Source: Terebella lapidaria (Eukaryota; Annelida; Polychaeta; Terebellida; Terebellidae). Taken from it: a stretch of DNA of 64,000 nt. This document shows positions 49,894-62,819 of this stretch, piece after piece. Position 1 is the stretch's first letter. Every line of letters begins with the position of its first letter. The DNA lies in NCBI GenBank assembly GCA_949152475.1, contig OX424564.1, forward strand, positions 2,542,001 to 2,606,000. The letters are read 5' to 3'. Under the pieces are notes generated by a model, which saw nothing but the letters and a program-made list of their open reading frames with translations, did no database searches and was not told the origin of the DNA. Both the position numbers and the translations under genes were made by a program.

Positions 49894-51904
49894 CGTAACG
49901 CCGCGTCCTGCAGAGACAAAAAGTCACAAAATATTGTCAACTCTACTGTTGACTACTGTTAATGTATACTTCTAAGAAAATCACCATGCATCATGTTCAA
50001 GATTGAGCATATTAGAGATGTTTTGACAACTTTCATTTGCTGAGGTCCCAGATGACAAATTTGCAGCCGACAATCATATACTTAGTATTGAGACAAGTGG
50101 CATGATGGGTGTAATACTGCACTAAACAGAGTAATACTACATGTATACAAGCTGCCCCCATGGTTGAAGTGGACACTATAGAACCTTCATCACACATGCA
50201 TTTTTGGCAAATGGGACACTGAATGTCCAATTTATTTTTGCGAATATTGCGCCTGCCAGGGAACCTCTCAAGGCATGGGCCATGAACCCCTTGGTTGCTC
50301 AGAAGCTGACACATGAACATCACCTTTGGGATGAGGCTCAAATTCACACCCCAGTGATAACGAGAGGAATTTTAACCGTATTGTGAGTTGTTAAAGTGAT
50401 ATAGGGAGAAAGTTTTTTATCCATACATTTCCGACTGAATGAAGTCATAACAGTTATATATCTGCACATGTTTGCCCAAACAGATGCTCCTTTCTCGTTG
50501 ATTTCACTGCGAGTTTCTGGTGGAGACAGTTTGAGTTTTTATGACATTACCATCATTCTCGGTGCTTTGTATCCCTTAATGCAATGTGATTCCAGCTCGT
50601 TCGTATCTGTTTGAGCGTAAACACTGGTAAACTAGGTCAGGTCAGAGTTAACTCTGCGAGGCGCACAAAACAAAAGAAAAGCAGCTGCTAGTACTGTCAT
50701 AATCATGATAATATGCTTGATTTATCCATCTTTTCAAGTATAGTTTGTTTTGTGACCTATTTTTCTGAGACCACAGGCATATTTGTAGTTGATTCGGAAC
50801 AAACAGTTTTTCTCCCAGTATCACTTTAAGTTTACTGGACTGTCACACCTGACAGGTAAAAAATCATTTGGCTATGTGAAAATCTCAAAAATGGGGGAGT
50901 ACAGTGAGAAGGGTGAGGATACTAGTACTTTGCTTCTGTTTGTTGTCTAACTGAACTGGTTGGCATTGCACACTCACAATTTTCGAGCCAGAGTGCCCTT
51001 TGCTGTGTCTGAATCAGCCTAAATGAATGGGGTCATTTTTGATGAAAGTCATAATTTTAAAGGGTATATTTTGTGCTATGCTCTGATGCCTCCGATATCT
51101 TCGAGATCCAGGGAACTGTGTATGTTTTCGTCTATTTTACATGTTTTGATGGTCACAGGTGTTTATAGCAAAGTACATGCATGATTGATGGCCATACACC
51201 CCGAAACAAAAGAAGGACAAAGGACCAAGCAAGAGACCTCTCGGACTTGAGTCCAAAAAAAATTCAAAGCAGAAAAATATCTCTTTTTTTGCCAAGAAAT
51301 GGCTGAAAACGAATACTGACTTGATTTGGGACAAAAAAAAAGATTTTTTTGCCAACATGATTGTCGACATCGAAGAGCGCAACACAACCCCCACCCCCCC
51401 CCCCACCACCCCCCGAGTTCGTCGATAAGGCGGATGTGGGATATTGGCGTGATTGCTAACATGGACGAGCCATCAGACTATAGCACTATTCATGGGCAGG
51501 GCCCTATTCAACCACAGGTTAAAATGTTTTAATCTAAGATTTGGCGCCAAAAGTCCCAAAGGGGGATATTTCCCGGATTATGACATCATACACATCATCA
51601 GCTGATTACATGATGCTCCCTGATTGGCTAATTCAAGTGGAATATTTATAGCATGACAAAACTGCACCATGATGAAAATGTAAACAAACAGCTGTCAAGT
51701 GACAAAATATGGAATTAACTTGAAATTGAGGGACATAAATCGTTGCAAACAACTGAGAGGGGAAGAAAATGACACTCAATGTGTATTTCATGCCTTCAAA
51801 ACATGTTTTGTTCTGAAATAAGTTCACAAATCCCGACCCACTGTGACAGGGTGTCAGGCAAAATCCGTTGTCGTCTCAGGAAGGGACTAGCACCTAACTC
51901 TGTT

Positions 51905-52080
51905 ATTGGGCTGAACTAATCAGACTAGAGCCCGTCGATAGAAAATGTGCTGATCTATCGACGGGATTGTCGACATCGACAAGCCCTCAGAGTTCATCGA
52001 TAGTAGGTCTGTGGGCTATCGCCAGTATCGGCACACAGATCCTATCGATAGGATGGGTGGGGATGGTCGATAGATGGGGT
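51905..52080. repeat. Cluster of TCGATAG / CTATCGA motifs
   Basis: About six TATCGA or TCGATA words occur in 175 bp, several in inverted pairs (for example CCGTCGATAGA and TCTATCGACGG). Part of the patch, GATTGTCGACATCGA through GAGTTCATCGATA, resembles 51360-51430. Confidence 0.45.
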
Positions 52081-52757
52081 GTGTCAACCAAACTTTTGAT
52101 CTGCCCACGAAATTTCATGTCAACCATGAACAACTAACCAGATGAGGCCTATGTAACCCTTTGTAAATTCTAGTAAATGGGCAGCCTGAGCGACGCGGAA
52201 ATGGGTTAACTTTGGTTAACCTTTACTCATGGACATACATACAATGTAGATGTCTATTTGTATGTCCAGTGTATGTCTATGCTTTTACTATACGTGAGTT
52301 CGGAAATGTTTTCAGGTCAGGTCAGTGGAATTGGGTCGGGGTCAAGCGGTATAAACATAGCCAAACCATGCTATCACGCTACCATTGTCGAGTCACTATC
52401 ACCAACACATTACTCGATTTCGCCTGTTCAATACTAAACTCTTTGTGTACTTCGAGTTCACCGCGTCACTCACGTTTGGGCATGGTGTGTACGAATGTTT
52501 TGTTTATACCACTTGATCTGACCTAGAAACATTTCCGAACTGGCTTATTACTACTTATTACTACTATATTTGGTTACCGCTCACTCCAGATTTAGTACAT
52601 AAAACTCACAGTCAGGATGATGATATCCCTCTCAATATCTCATAGCAAATAACAATAAGACTGCTCAAACTAAGTCTAAATAATACAAATGGGATAGATC
52701 ACAAAAGTTGTGTTTTTTTTTTTTTACACGGGGCGATAATAGGTGTTAGAATGCGAA

Positions 52758-52804
52758 CAGCACTGCCCCCTATCGGGCGACACAGCACTGCCCCCTATCG
52801 GGCA
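52758..52804 (+). repeat. Tandem duplicate of a 20-22 bp CCCCCTATCGGGC unit
   Basis: ACAGCACTGCCCCCTATCGG occurs twice side by side in sequence that turns GC-rich. It could belong to an upstream promoter but nothing confirms this. Confidence 0.4.
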
Positions 52805-54768
52805 GTCAGGAGAGAGGGCGCCACAATCGCGACCGCGTGCTGCACAAATTTCCCGCGCTCGATCACATCAAATTGACGCGAGGGATGCCTTCTCATAACA
52901 CCTTGTCGGTTTTGCAATGAACTTGAATAAAAAGAAACGAAGTTAAAGCATACTTTTCTTGCCATTGTAGTAAGCCTACTATTTGCTTCATTTTGTGCAT
53001 ACACCTTTAATTGTGTGTCTGAGGTGCATGCATGTGGAGCTTGCAGGTGTATATCGGGCCTGATAATGACGCAACCGGTACTGTATTTTCTTTATGTAGA
53101 ATAATATATAACCATATAACGTATGCATGTCTCAACCCATTTTTTCTTAAAAAAAGATTTATTGGATCGACAAGCAGGACTACTAGTATGTCATAGGCCT
53201 ATACTAAGATCGATAGATTATGCAATATAACGAACGGTTCCTGTAGCATGTAAATTTCCTTTCGCGGTATCAAACCCTGAAAGGGCATTTGGATAGATTT
53301 GTGATTTCATGTACTACATGAGCAAGCCACCGTACGCCCTGTTGGTGAGGCTGTTATGCTCTAATATTGTGAGACTAAAAAATAGAATTATACTCATTTG
53401 TCAAATGTCCAAATTGTCCTCCATTCGTGTTGATGGAATTATTAAAATTTGGGTGCACAAAAACCTTAAATGAGAAGTATGAAAAATTGCTCTATCCTCT
53501 AACGTAAGGTTACTGTCTCAGCTCTGTTGTGTGCCTTATACTGTCATGTGATGTATATACATAATTGTTCTCACCAATTTCAGTCTGGGTATTTTCAGCA
53601 GATACATTGTACCACAGCCTAATTTCTCCCATTTGAGTAAACAAAATTCACTGGTTTGTGTGTAATGAAAGGACTTCTGGTAATCGCCAGCATTGATTGG
53701 AACATATTCATTCATTCATTCATTCATTCTTGGCATTTAGCTTTTATATACTATGCCAGTCTATGAGAAAAGTACCCTCAACAAATCAATTATCACAGGT
53801 TATTGTGTATTCATCTTTATTATGAGTGTTGACATTTTTGCACAATCAACATTCATGACAAGAATACATAATAATAACTCAAAAAGCATATTTGAAATTT
53901 TCCTATGTTTACCAAGTCAATTTAGGACAATTACTTGTTGACCAATTATTTGACCAAAACAAAAACATCAAGCAAACAAACGAACGCAAAATGCAGGAAT
54001 TAGGTTTCTAAGCATGGAACATTTTCCCAGCTGTGTTTAGATAAAACAACTGCAGTATCAGTGAGAAAACATATTAAACTGAATGTACACATACTTGACA
54101 AGTGTACAGATGTAACATAGTTTGATCAAACATATTTGTTTTGACAACTCAGCACAGCTTTTGATTTTGAAAATTGTAAACTCAAAAAATAGTTAAACCC
54201 ATGGAATAGGCACTCACAGTATATATATGATTTGATTTTTTCATTATCGTGAAACTTGTTCAACACTATACATACACGACCATAAATTATTTTTGATTGG
54301 TTTGCCAACAAACTATCTTGTCATCACAGAGACTTCGTAAAGAATATATTGCAGGACTGATTTGATTATTATGCTGATTCATCATGGTTCAAGTATACAT
54401 ATTAAATTATGTATGTTTCAACATTTCAAGCATTTTTAAAAAAAAACTAGTTATTCGCTTCTTCAAAATAAATAGAACAGAATGAAAATACAACTTTAAG
54501 ACCTGCAGAGAGCACCAAATGATGAAGGAAATATTTACCGGTACTCCTGGTTGGATTTCATGGATGTGCACATTTCTAAACATGTTGAATATTGAACTGA
54601 ACAAATATTACTGTATCTTGCACTACACAGCATTCAACGACATCACCACTCCAAATCAAAAGTGGAGACTTCAGGAACGTGGACAAAATGTACAGAATAG
54701 CCTCACAAAGTTACAAAATAGGTTGGCCCAAGTAACTTTTGCTGCTTGTTCTTCTATAATATACAATA

Positions 54769-54804
54769 TCAGAAATACATAAGGCTGGTCTTATGTATTT
54801 CTGA
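54769..54804. repeat. Perfect 15-bp hairpin
   Basis: TCAGAAATACATAAG and its exact complement are separated by six bases (GCTGGT). No coding context. It may be a stem of a structured RNA or the centre of an old palindrome. Confidence 0.55.
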
Positions 54805-55489
54805 CAATATCGATTAAAAGGTGCGAGGTGGATAAAATGGTATGTTTCCAGTGGATGAGTAGTATTAGGGAGCAGTACAAGGTACTTGGGCCAGCAGGCT
54901 CACATAGTTACAAAATAGGTTCACACAGTTTTCACGAGCTGACTGCTTATTCAATAAAGTACAAACAATAGGAAAGTCATGCCAAAGTCACATGTAACAC
55001 TCTGACAGTGATTATACCAGTGGAATGGTTCTACAGTTAGAATACTGAGATGGTCAGGTCCTGGGAATCACACACTGCAGCAAGGTTAGCTGCAAATACT
55101 TACAGGGTGATCTCTTTTTAATATTAAAAATGCTACAATATACAGATAAATAGCAGGGGAAATTCAACAACATCACCAACACCAAATTCACCAACAAAAA
55201 ACGTATATAACATATGCGACTTATGGAGAAAACTGGTACATTGTATTGCACTTAATATGGAGTACATTGAGTAAACATAGCACCAAGGGTGCTGTAGCTT
55301 ACCGGCAATCATGAGAAATGCAGAGTATTGATTTTCCAACATATAAATTGTTACACTGATCTTGACTCTGTTGTCAAAACATTTTCGTAAATGTTGCTGG
55401 AAACACATTTTCTGTATGGACTATAATACGAAATCAAATTACACATCACAAAGGTACATAAAGAGAATCTTATACATGATTTTGAGAAA

Positions 55490-56085
55490 AACTGTCTGAA
55501 TAGATTTAGTCAAAATGGCCACCAAAGACAAAATTCGTTTTTGACTTTCCAAGGTCATTGAATATATATGATTTCCCATTTGAACGTGCCAATACTTAGG
55601 CTCTATTTTGAAGTGTTCTATGAGTTTATTCTGCACAGCTCCCATTATGAAGGAAAAATGGGGTGAAATTTTCTAAGTCCAAAAAATTTTTCAATGGGCA
55701 AAAAGTTTTTTGTTGTTGTTGGAAATGGCTCAAAACGAATAGTGAATCGATTTGAGACAAAAAAAACTTTTTTTCGTCGACCCGTCAAAAAATCAAAATG
55801 GCCGCCACACGCAGACCGGTGATTCAAGGGCAACGAAACTTATACACATCTTAGAGGTACATGAGAGGAATGTTTTGAAACAAAAATCTCAAAACTGATC
55901 AGACAGTTTTTGAGAAAATGGCCACCAAAGTCCAAAATTGGCAATTTTTCATCAAAAATGGCCGCCAAATCGGCAAAAACGATTCAATTGAAAAAATGTC
56001 AAAAAAAAGTTACAGACCCGGACGGACGACGGACGGACGAAAAACCATGACAATAGCTTATCGGCCCAAAGGGCCAGTAAGCTCA
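55490..56085. mobile_element. Composite GGTCA-module element, copy 3 (shorter)
   Basis: It ends with the hairpin AGCTTATCGGCCC-AAA-GGGCCAGTAAGCT (near 56054-56082) and holds AATGGCCGCC motifs, a GGACGGACGACGGACG run and one GGTCA module. It is homologous to 14818-15940 and 35340-36255. It lies downstream of SLC9A8 on the complementary strand, possibly in its 3' UTR or beyond. From 56086 to 56908 no other feature is seen. Confidence 0.6.
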
Positions 56086-56908
56086 AAATACCATAATACA
56101 CAAATCAGAATACAACATTGATACACATATCTGCTATGCATCAGCTGTTATAACTTGGAAAGTTATGAATATAGACAGTACATTCCTAATACTGCTTACA
56201 GTAGGACAGTAAACCCCCAACTTATTACCTTCAGCATATTCATACTCGCATTTATCAGATTCCCAATTGTGAAAAAAAATAATTGAATACTTTGAAATAA
56301 TTTCCAAGCCAAACATAATGGAATTGAAGATGCATTCCAAATCACATACACATTAAGGCGAGTATTATGAATGATACACTTTCACCTTTCACTACACAAG
56401 CTAACATGCTTAACAACTTCACTTACATGGAATATGTACACATTACAAAATCTCCTCACATACAAAATGCAAAAAATTTACAAAAATTCAAAAACATAAC
56501 ACCAATGAACAGGTAAATACAATATTGCCTCAGACTCGAACACAGATTCAAAGATGCCAAAGCCTATGTATGCAAGGTCCTCAATTATCCTTTGGATACA
56601 GTTGCTCGAATACTTCAAGTTCAGGCTCAAATACACAAACAGGTGGGAGTCAATCTATTATGAAGCATGGAATTAGCATGATGAGCATTTGAGCTCATGG
56701 GATCTTCTTCCTGTTTATATAGTGGTCTATTTCAACCCCTAGTTACTGTCAACTACTCGATACCGTTTGTCTACTGTGGTACCCATATACACATTCAATT
56801 CAACAGGACATGTGTGATGGAATATATACTCTTTCGTCTGTATCAAAGACCAGGGCTGGTGGAGTTTGTTGTACAAGTGGTTTTGTATCGGAGGCCATAC
56901 AAGTGGGT

Positions 56909-59900
56909 CTAGGACGTGGAGTTGAGCATTGTCTCCTGCTCACTGTCTGTGTCTGACGGTGCGGCGCGGACCTCCTGATACCACTGGTTAGTCAGGTGCT
57001 TCATGTGGTTCTTGCCGTCCCGAACCTCCTGCAGACCAACAACATGGGAACCAGATATAGTACAGAAATAAAAAGTAAACTCCACACCAAGTGTCCCTGA
57101 CTGATCAGATCGAGGAGCGAAATAAACTTTCATCCAATCTCATCAAAACATAATACATCTGATACAGTTTTGATATAGTTTTGAAGACGATTCCATACAC
57201 ATATCAGCAGACAATACAGTGAACTCATAACAACAACGTTCATATAATCTATCTGAGAGAAGTACCTGTTTAGTAAAGCGGCGCGTGAAGAAAGGAATCA
57301 GGTATTTGACGTCCAGTTTGACGAAGCCCTTGAGGTGCGGTTTGATGTAGTTCACTTCGTACTCCTCCTCAGTCAGCTCAGACAGGTGCTCCGAGTCCAC
57401 CGTGTCGCCCTGGCAATGGGGGGGGGGGGGGGGGGCATGGTGCATCAAGTGGTGACATGAAGAATTGACAAATTTGGTTCGGTTTCTCTTTATGGTGAAC
57501 TCACAAACTCCTTGGTTTTGGAAAGGGTAACTTCTCGACCAATCCGGGACTTCTTCCGCTTGTCTGTCTTCAAAAGCTGAAGAAAAGCATTGGAGTGATA
57601 TAACAGTGAATTGGGGAATGTTATTCGTTCTGGCAGAAATATTGTTCAAAACTTAAATTCACGAAAGTATCACAACTACAAGGAATAGCCTGATTATCTG
57701 ATAAGTTACCTTCATGAGAGGCATGGTGGAGCCCCCTAGGAACAGGAGTGTGAACAACACGATGATGAGAGTTGTTGAGATGAGAACAAATCGAGTCTCA
57801 TCTTCCACGTCTAGCTGCAGACTCAACGCGAAGGCTATAGCTCCTCGCAAACCTGCAACAGGTTCCTCATGACTTGTACACCCTTATAATTCCACAATTT
57901 ATCCGTACTCGCCAACATTCAGATATATGTACATTGTGAATGCAGTGTAATGTTATGTTTGGTAGAATATCGTAAACCATTGCAATTGACATCAACATGA
58001 TGAAACTATTGATAATGTTTTAATATTCGAATCATGTTACATCCTGAAGTATACTGACCACTGAACCACATGATAAGCTGCATCTTGCGTGTAATTTTGT
58101 GCTCTCTGAAGTAGTTCGCGATGAATGACAGTGGAAAAATATTGAAAGCTCTTCCCAGCAAGATAAGAACCTGCAACGAGGCAAATACAGAGCGATGTTC
58201 CCCAATATTCTGAATGTGTTAATTTCTCTCTATATAAATAAATATTTTGAAGCTATAATTCTATTACATAATGTGATATCCACACATTGATGAGGGTACA
58301 CTCACAATACTCCAAATGACAAATGCTGGTCTAACGCTATGTTTAAAGCTGAATATTGCCAATCCCTGGTAGGCAAATACACAAGTTTCTGAAAGAAAAG
58401 ATAGCAAACATAATTACCGAAAAAATTTGTAGTGCATTGTGATAAATTTGTAAATTACACAATATTTCTACATAATTTGGATGGTTATACTGCGACTGAC
58501 CTGCGATGAAGGAGATGGTTCGGAAAGTCTGCTGGATCGTGATCTGTGTCACCGGCGACAGGTTTAAATGTGTGTAGTGCGACATCACAATACCCGTAAA
58601 CAGGATTGCCATGATACCTGCAACCATAGCAACAATCCCTCAGTGATAGTCCCTAGCAACACTACATCAGAGTCACTCAGTCACAGTGCCTTAGCAACAT
58701 TCTTATGCCATTAGTAACAGTCACAGTCAGCTACAAGATGACTGTCAAGTTGACTTCTCAAAACTCTCATAACCTTTTCCTTCCACATGGCTAGATTACA
58801 TATGTAACACTATCACCACGGACGTACCAGACAAGTGCAGGCCCTCAGCCAGTCCATACGGTAGGTACGAGAAGACAAACATCATTCCAAACTCCAGGGA
58901 CGGTGTCTTACGCAGGTCCACAAACTTCAGCATGTGTGCTGTGTCAAGGCTCAACAAAATATCATGTCATCAAACAAATCACACACCAACATAGTTATGT
59001 TATGAGCAAACAGCAGGCATCGGAGATTATATTGAACGAAAGGATATCATGGCACTAAGGAACCCAAACACTATGCCAATAGCAGCTGACGCGAAGAACA
59101 TGAGACAGAATCGTCCAACTGCGGAGAAGAAAGCAGCCGCTCCCGACATCACTGCTACCTCTGGACTGGCCATCTCCAGCACCGTGCTACAGTCAAACAA
59201 TCACCATGGTAACAGAGTCACCTCATGATAGATACTACAAATCATCATCAACTTCCCATCACTGGATTTTTATAGACAAGTGTGAACAGATAGTAAGGTT
59301 TTAACTCGTTTCATACCATTTGTAACATACCTCATTAGGTTGATGAATGGCAATAGATATATATATATTTATATATAAAATGTATATATATATATATATA
59401 TATGTATGATGAGGATCTTTGAAGGTACAAACAGTTCAAAGTCAAGAGTACTTACGTAGTGAGTACAATGGAGACTGCGTCATTGAGTACACTCTCTCCA
59501 AATACCAACATGTACAGGATCGGGTCCACATCCAGAGCGTGAAATATCGCCAGCGTCGCTACCGGGTCCACGGCCGAAATCAGGGAGCCAAACGCGAAGC
59601 TGTGCACCATGTCTAGCTCCAGAATCAGGTCAGCCTGGCGTAGGGAGAGTGTGTTGAAAAAGATTCATGGTAATATAAGAGTTATGATTTCACGATCAGC
59701 TCCACTCGCTGGCCTAGCAAGTGCTGGCGAAGTTCCCCTCCAGAAATATGAGACTTTTATCATGTTTATTAGAATTAACATATAAAAATTCCATTTCACA
59801 CCCATGAATGTAACAATAATTTTTCTCTACTCATAATCCAGATATTATTTTGTGGAACAAATCTTTCCTGAACTTACCTTGCCCAACAGGTAAATGCCTC

Positions 59901-62075
59901 CACCAACGATTACTGCAGAAATTATCGTACCAAAAATTGCAAACAGAATAATAGTCCCAAAGTTCTGGAAAAAGTTGCCCTGCAAAACAGCAATGGAATA
60001 AAAGATTATAAAACTAATGAATAGAAAGAAGCAAACTGTACAAATTTCTCAACATAGATGTACAAGTGTTAGAGCTAAGCATGCAGTGTAGGAAACCACA
60101 CACTTACCTTGTGTAGATTATATCCTGACTCAAAGATGATCGGTGGGAGAAGAACAAGAAAAAACATCGTCGGAGGGAAATGTTCTACAGACTGGAAGTA
60201 AAGGAGTCAGGTGTAGTCATGGGATAAAATGGAATATCATGAAAGTTTCACTTCTTGTGTTAACAAGGTAATTAGTTACATGTGATACAAACCTGCCAGT
60301 CAGCAATCTTGTAGTGAGCCAGTCCCTTCAGTATCAATCCAAGTAAAGCACCTAAAAGACATAGCATTGACAGCCATTTACATAAACATGTACAAGTATG
60401 TGCAATCTGTGCAAAACTCCAGTTTCTTACCTATTAGTATGTGACATTATAGTGGATAAAGTTGATTGCTTGAATCCCTAAGAATTCTCCGTTATTCAGC
60501 TAATAATGTACTGGAGTTTACACACATCGACCCATGAATAACTCACCAACAAGTACAATAGCAACACTCTCAGGCAAATAGTGAAAGTTGGTCTGTATCA
60601 ACAAGTGTATCACCAAAATACAGATCGCTGTAAAAAGAAAACATAGTAAAGTGTATCACTTGAATTGTGAAATTCTGAGATTGACATAATCATAATGCAT
60701 GAATCAACACAATCACATTAGGCTATGACTTGTAAAAAAACTATGAAGAGCCCATCCTCATGAATTAACTCGCCACAAAACTTGTATAGACTACAGCATT
60801 TAGGAAAAAAACTTACTTTGCATATGGTAAGGATACCTACCGTATTCCCGCGCATAGAGGCGCATGTGCCTATAGATGAAGGTGCGCCATACCTCGTACA
60901 TAGGCGCATGCGCTTATATATACATGATATACGAGGTATATTTTTTCTCCAGCAGAATGTGTGGATAACACGGTATCGTTTATAAGCGCACCTCTCAGAA
61001 CTTGTTTTTGCGATACATTATTATTTCAATAAGTGTTATCTAGTACAAAGCAGGGATCGATATTAGGCGTATGACACTAGTGGCCCCATGGGGCCAGTAA
61101 TATCTGGAAATTACTGGCCCCATCCATAATCTACTGGCCCCACTTTCGAAGCTCACTAACTATCAATGTGTACATGAATAATAAACACTGATGTATTTTT
61201 TACAAAGAAGCAACATGGAAGCAACATGTGTATATTGTGAAATACAAACTCAAAGAATGAAGATTTTATACTGGCCCAGTGGGGCCAGTGACTTAGGGAA
61301 TCTGGTGGCCCCTACTGGCCCTACAGGCTCAAAATATGGTGTGGGGCCAGCGGGCCAGTGTTAATGTCGATCCCAGTAAAGAAGGGTCCGGTCCACCTGT
61401 AGTCTACAATATGTGATTCACAATGTAATGAAATGCGTGCGTCCACCTGGAAAGCTTATGTTCGAAAGAAAGTGGATTCACATATAGGCGCATGCGCCAT
61501 ACCTCACATAAAGGCGCATGCGCCTATATATGAGGCATAATTATAATTCTGTGCGTGTCCAAAAAGGCGCTATTTCATTTATAGGCGCATGCGCCTGTAT
61601 GCGCGGGAATACGGTACCTATGACAAGTAAGATGAAGAAGATGGTCATGCTGTAAGAATGTTCAGTTTCTGACGCAACCTTCTCAGGAAACTGTTCTTGC
61701 CCGCTGTTTTCAACAACAAGTGTAGTCGACAATGTGACAGGCGCAAGCGTCTCATTGTCTTCGTGACTATCGTTCCTGCAATTTTAAACATCAAGAACTT
61801 TTTAAACAACTCATTTAGTATTGGGGACACATCAAGTAGTTTGCTGTTATAAATACACAAACATGGTCTTTACTGTTTACAAACCTTGAGATGTTGTATC
61901 CATTTATCAAATCATCAATTAATTTTTGCAGGTCTTGATCATTATCGCCGGCTCCATTCCTACCCCCATTGTCTGTCAGTTTGTCACCACCGGCATCTGC
62001 CGCCCAAACAAGTGAGTGATAGACTGTCGCCAGCACAGTCAACCACAGCAGCATGTTTCGATGAATTGGTGACAT
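56909..62075 (-). CDS. SLC9A8: Sodium/proton exchanger NHE8
   Basis: Sixteen exons: 62075-61885, 61775-61618, 60627-60547, 60351-60293, 60191-60108, 59979-59878, 59634-59456, 59186-59048, 58933-58828, 58617-58501, 58388-58306, 58170-58059, 57852-57710, 57576-57505, 57409-57266, 57028-56909; 629 residues. It has a signal-like N terminus ([18 protein letters not shown]), transmembrane helices, [11 protein letters not shown] (about 177-187), [25 protein letters not shown] with the ion-binding Asn-Asp (about 276-277), and [10 protein letters not shown] (about 471). The tail [10 protein letters not shown] and [10 protein letters not shown] are NHE8 signatures. NHE8 exchanges Na+ for H+ in Golgi, endosomal and apical membranes. 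Intron 8 is AT-AC, and intron 2 begins at a MITE. An in-frame TTG codon lies upstream at 62135, but the ATG at 62075 is the natural start. Confidence 0.95.
58934..59047 (-). other. Predicted U12-type AT-AC intron of SLC9A8
   Basis: The 114-bp intron starts ATATCCTTTC, the U12 5' splice-site consensus, and ends CACAC. GCCTTGAC, close to the U12 branch consensus TCCTTAAC, lies about 10 nt before the end. Only these limits keep the frame and align residues with human NHE8 ([12 protein letters not shown] against SALVLKHIDLRK). Confidence 0.85.
59358..59404. repeat. (TA)n microsatellite in an SLC9A8 intron
   Basis: About 45 bp of alternating TA with small interruptions, in the intron after exon 7. 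Confidence 0.8.
60840..61614. mobile_element. 775-bp MITE at the SLC9A8 exon 2 splice donor
   Basis: The terminal inverted repeat is CCGTATTCCCGCGCATA, with subterminal palindromes GGCGCATGCGCC. TACCTA flanks both sides (60834-60839 and 61615-61620), either a 6-bp target duplication or a TA duplication in a fortunate context. The right flank spans the exon 2/intron 2 junction (61618/61617). Confidence 0.75.
61053..61374. mobile_element. Inverted-repeat element nested in the 775-bp MITE
   Basis: The ends GGGATCGATATTA and the complement of GGGATCGACATTA bound 322 bp rich in TGGGGCCAGT words and their complement. It lies wholly inside the element at 60840-61614, so it is either a later insertion or its variable core. 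Confidence 0.55.
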
Positions 62076-62550
62076 GCTGAGTGGATATCGGTCTGGACAC
62101 TTTTCCAATTCGTGCACGTACAGTACACTGTACAATTATGAAGTCATCATAGCCCAATTCAGAGTAAAAATATGCAAAGAAGTAAGAAATGTGGCGAACT
62201 TTTAGACAGGAAGTTTACGTTGTTTGACAGCTGATTGACAAAACACGTTCTGGATGATATACAATTGTGCTAAAATGAGACATGAAAACCTAAAACAATT
62301 CATGCGAGTTAGAATATATAATCGAGTTCAAATGAATATAGTTGACTTGGGTTTTTTTATTTATTCAAGGGGTGTGCCCTCAGGATAACCCACGAAAGGG
62401 CACGCACTTATTTCCACTGGCACTGGGATCCTGTTTTTGTAGGGTGTACTGTGCTAGTATTGTACTGCATTTCCAGAATTTATATAGCGGCCTTAAGAAG
62501 ATCAGGGTTCAGCTATCAGCTCCCCCATCATCACCGGCACCGCTGAGAAT

Positions 62551-62554
62551 CCTG

Positions 62555-62586
<32 letters not shown>
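62551..62586. repeat. (ATTT)n tail
   Basis: About eight ATTT units follow 62342-62550, which may be the 3' end of a short LINE or SINE on the plus strand. The family is not recognised. Confidence 0.45.
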
Positions 62587-62588
<2 letters not shown>

Positions 62589-62819
62589 ATATAGAATAGA
62601 TAAAACAAATATATAATAAATAAAAGTCTATAGTCTGAATTAAAGGAGGAATGAATATTGTGGCGATTTCGTCCAAAGATCACGGCAGAGGATTCTTTGT
62701 AAACACTACTCTTGTTTTGGCCGCTTCGTATTCGAAGCACGTGTGCTGCATAGCAACGCCCTCAAATCCTCTCGCTCCATTGTGCTGTAACAATGGTCTT
62801 ATATCATCCCTCGTGTCTC

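Larger units (their letters stand above)
49908..54768. other. Spacer between TRIM and SLC9A8, with small repeats only
   Basis: No gene recognised. It contains a TCGATAG-rich patch (51905-52080), C-rich runs (51389-51412), a duplicated ACAGCACTGCCCCCTATCGG unit (52758-52804), and an ATTC microsatellite (53711-53730). The TRIM promoter and 5' noncoding exon should lie somewhere here. Confidence 0.5.

Noticed and set aside
54519-54782. Plus-strand 87-codon frame
   Set aside because: It ends in the hairpin at 54769, lacks motifs and has no splice context.
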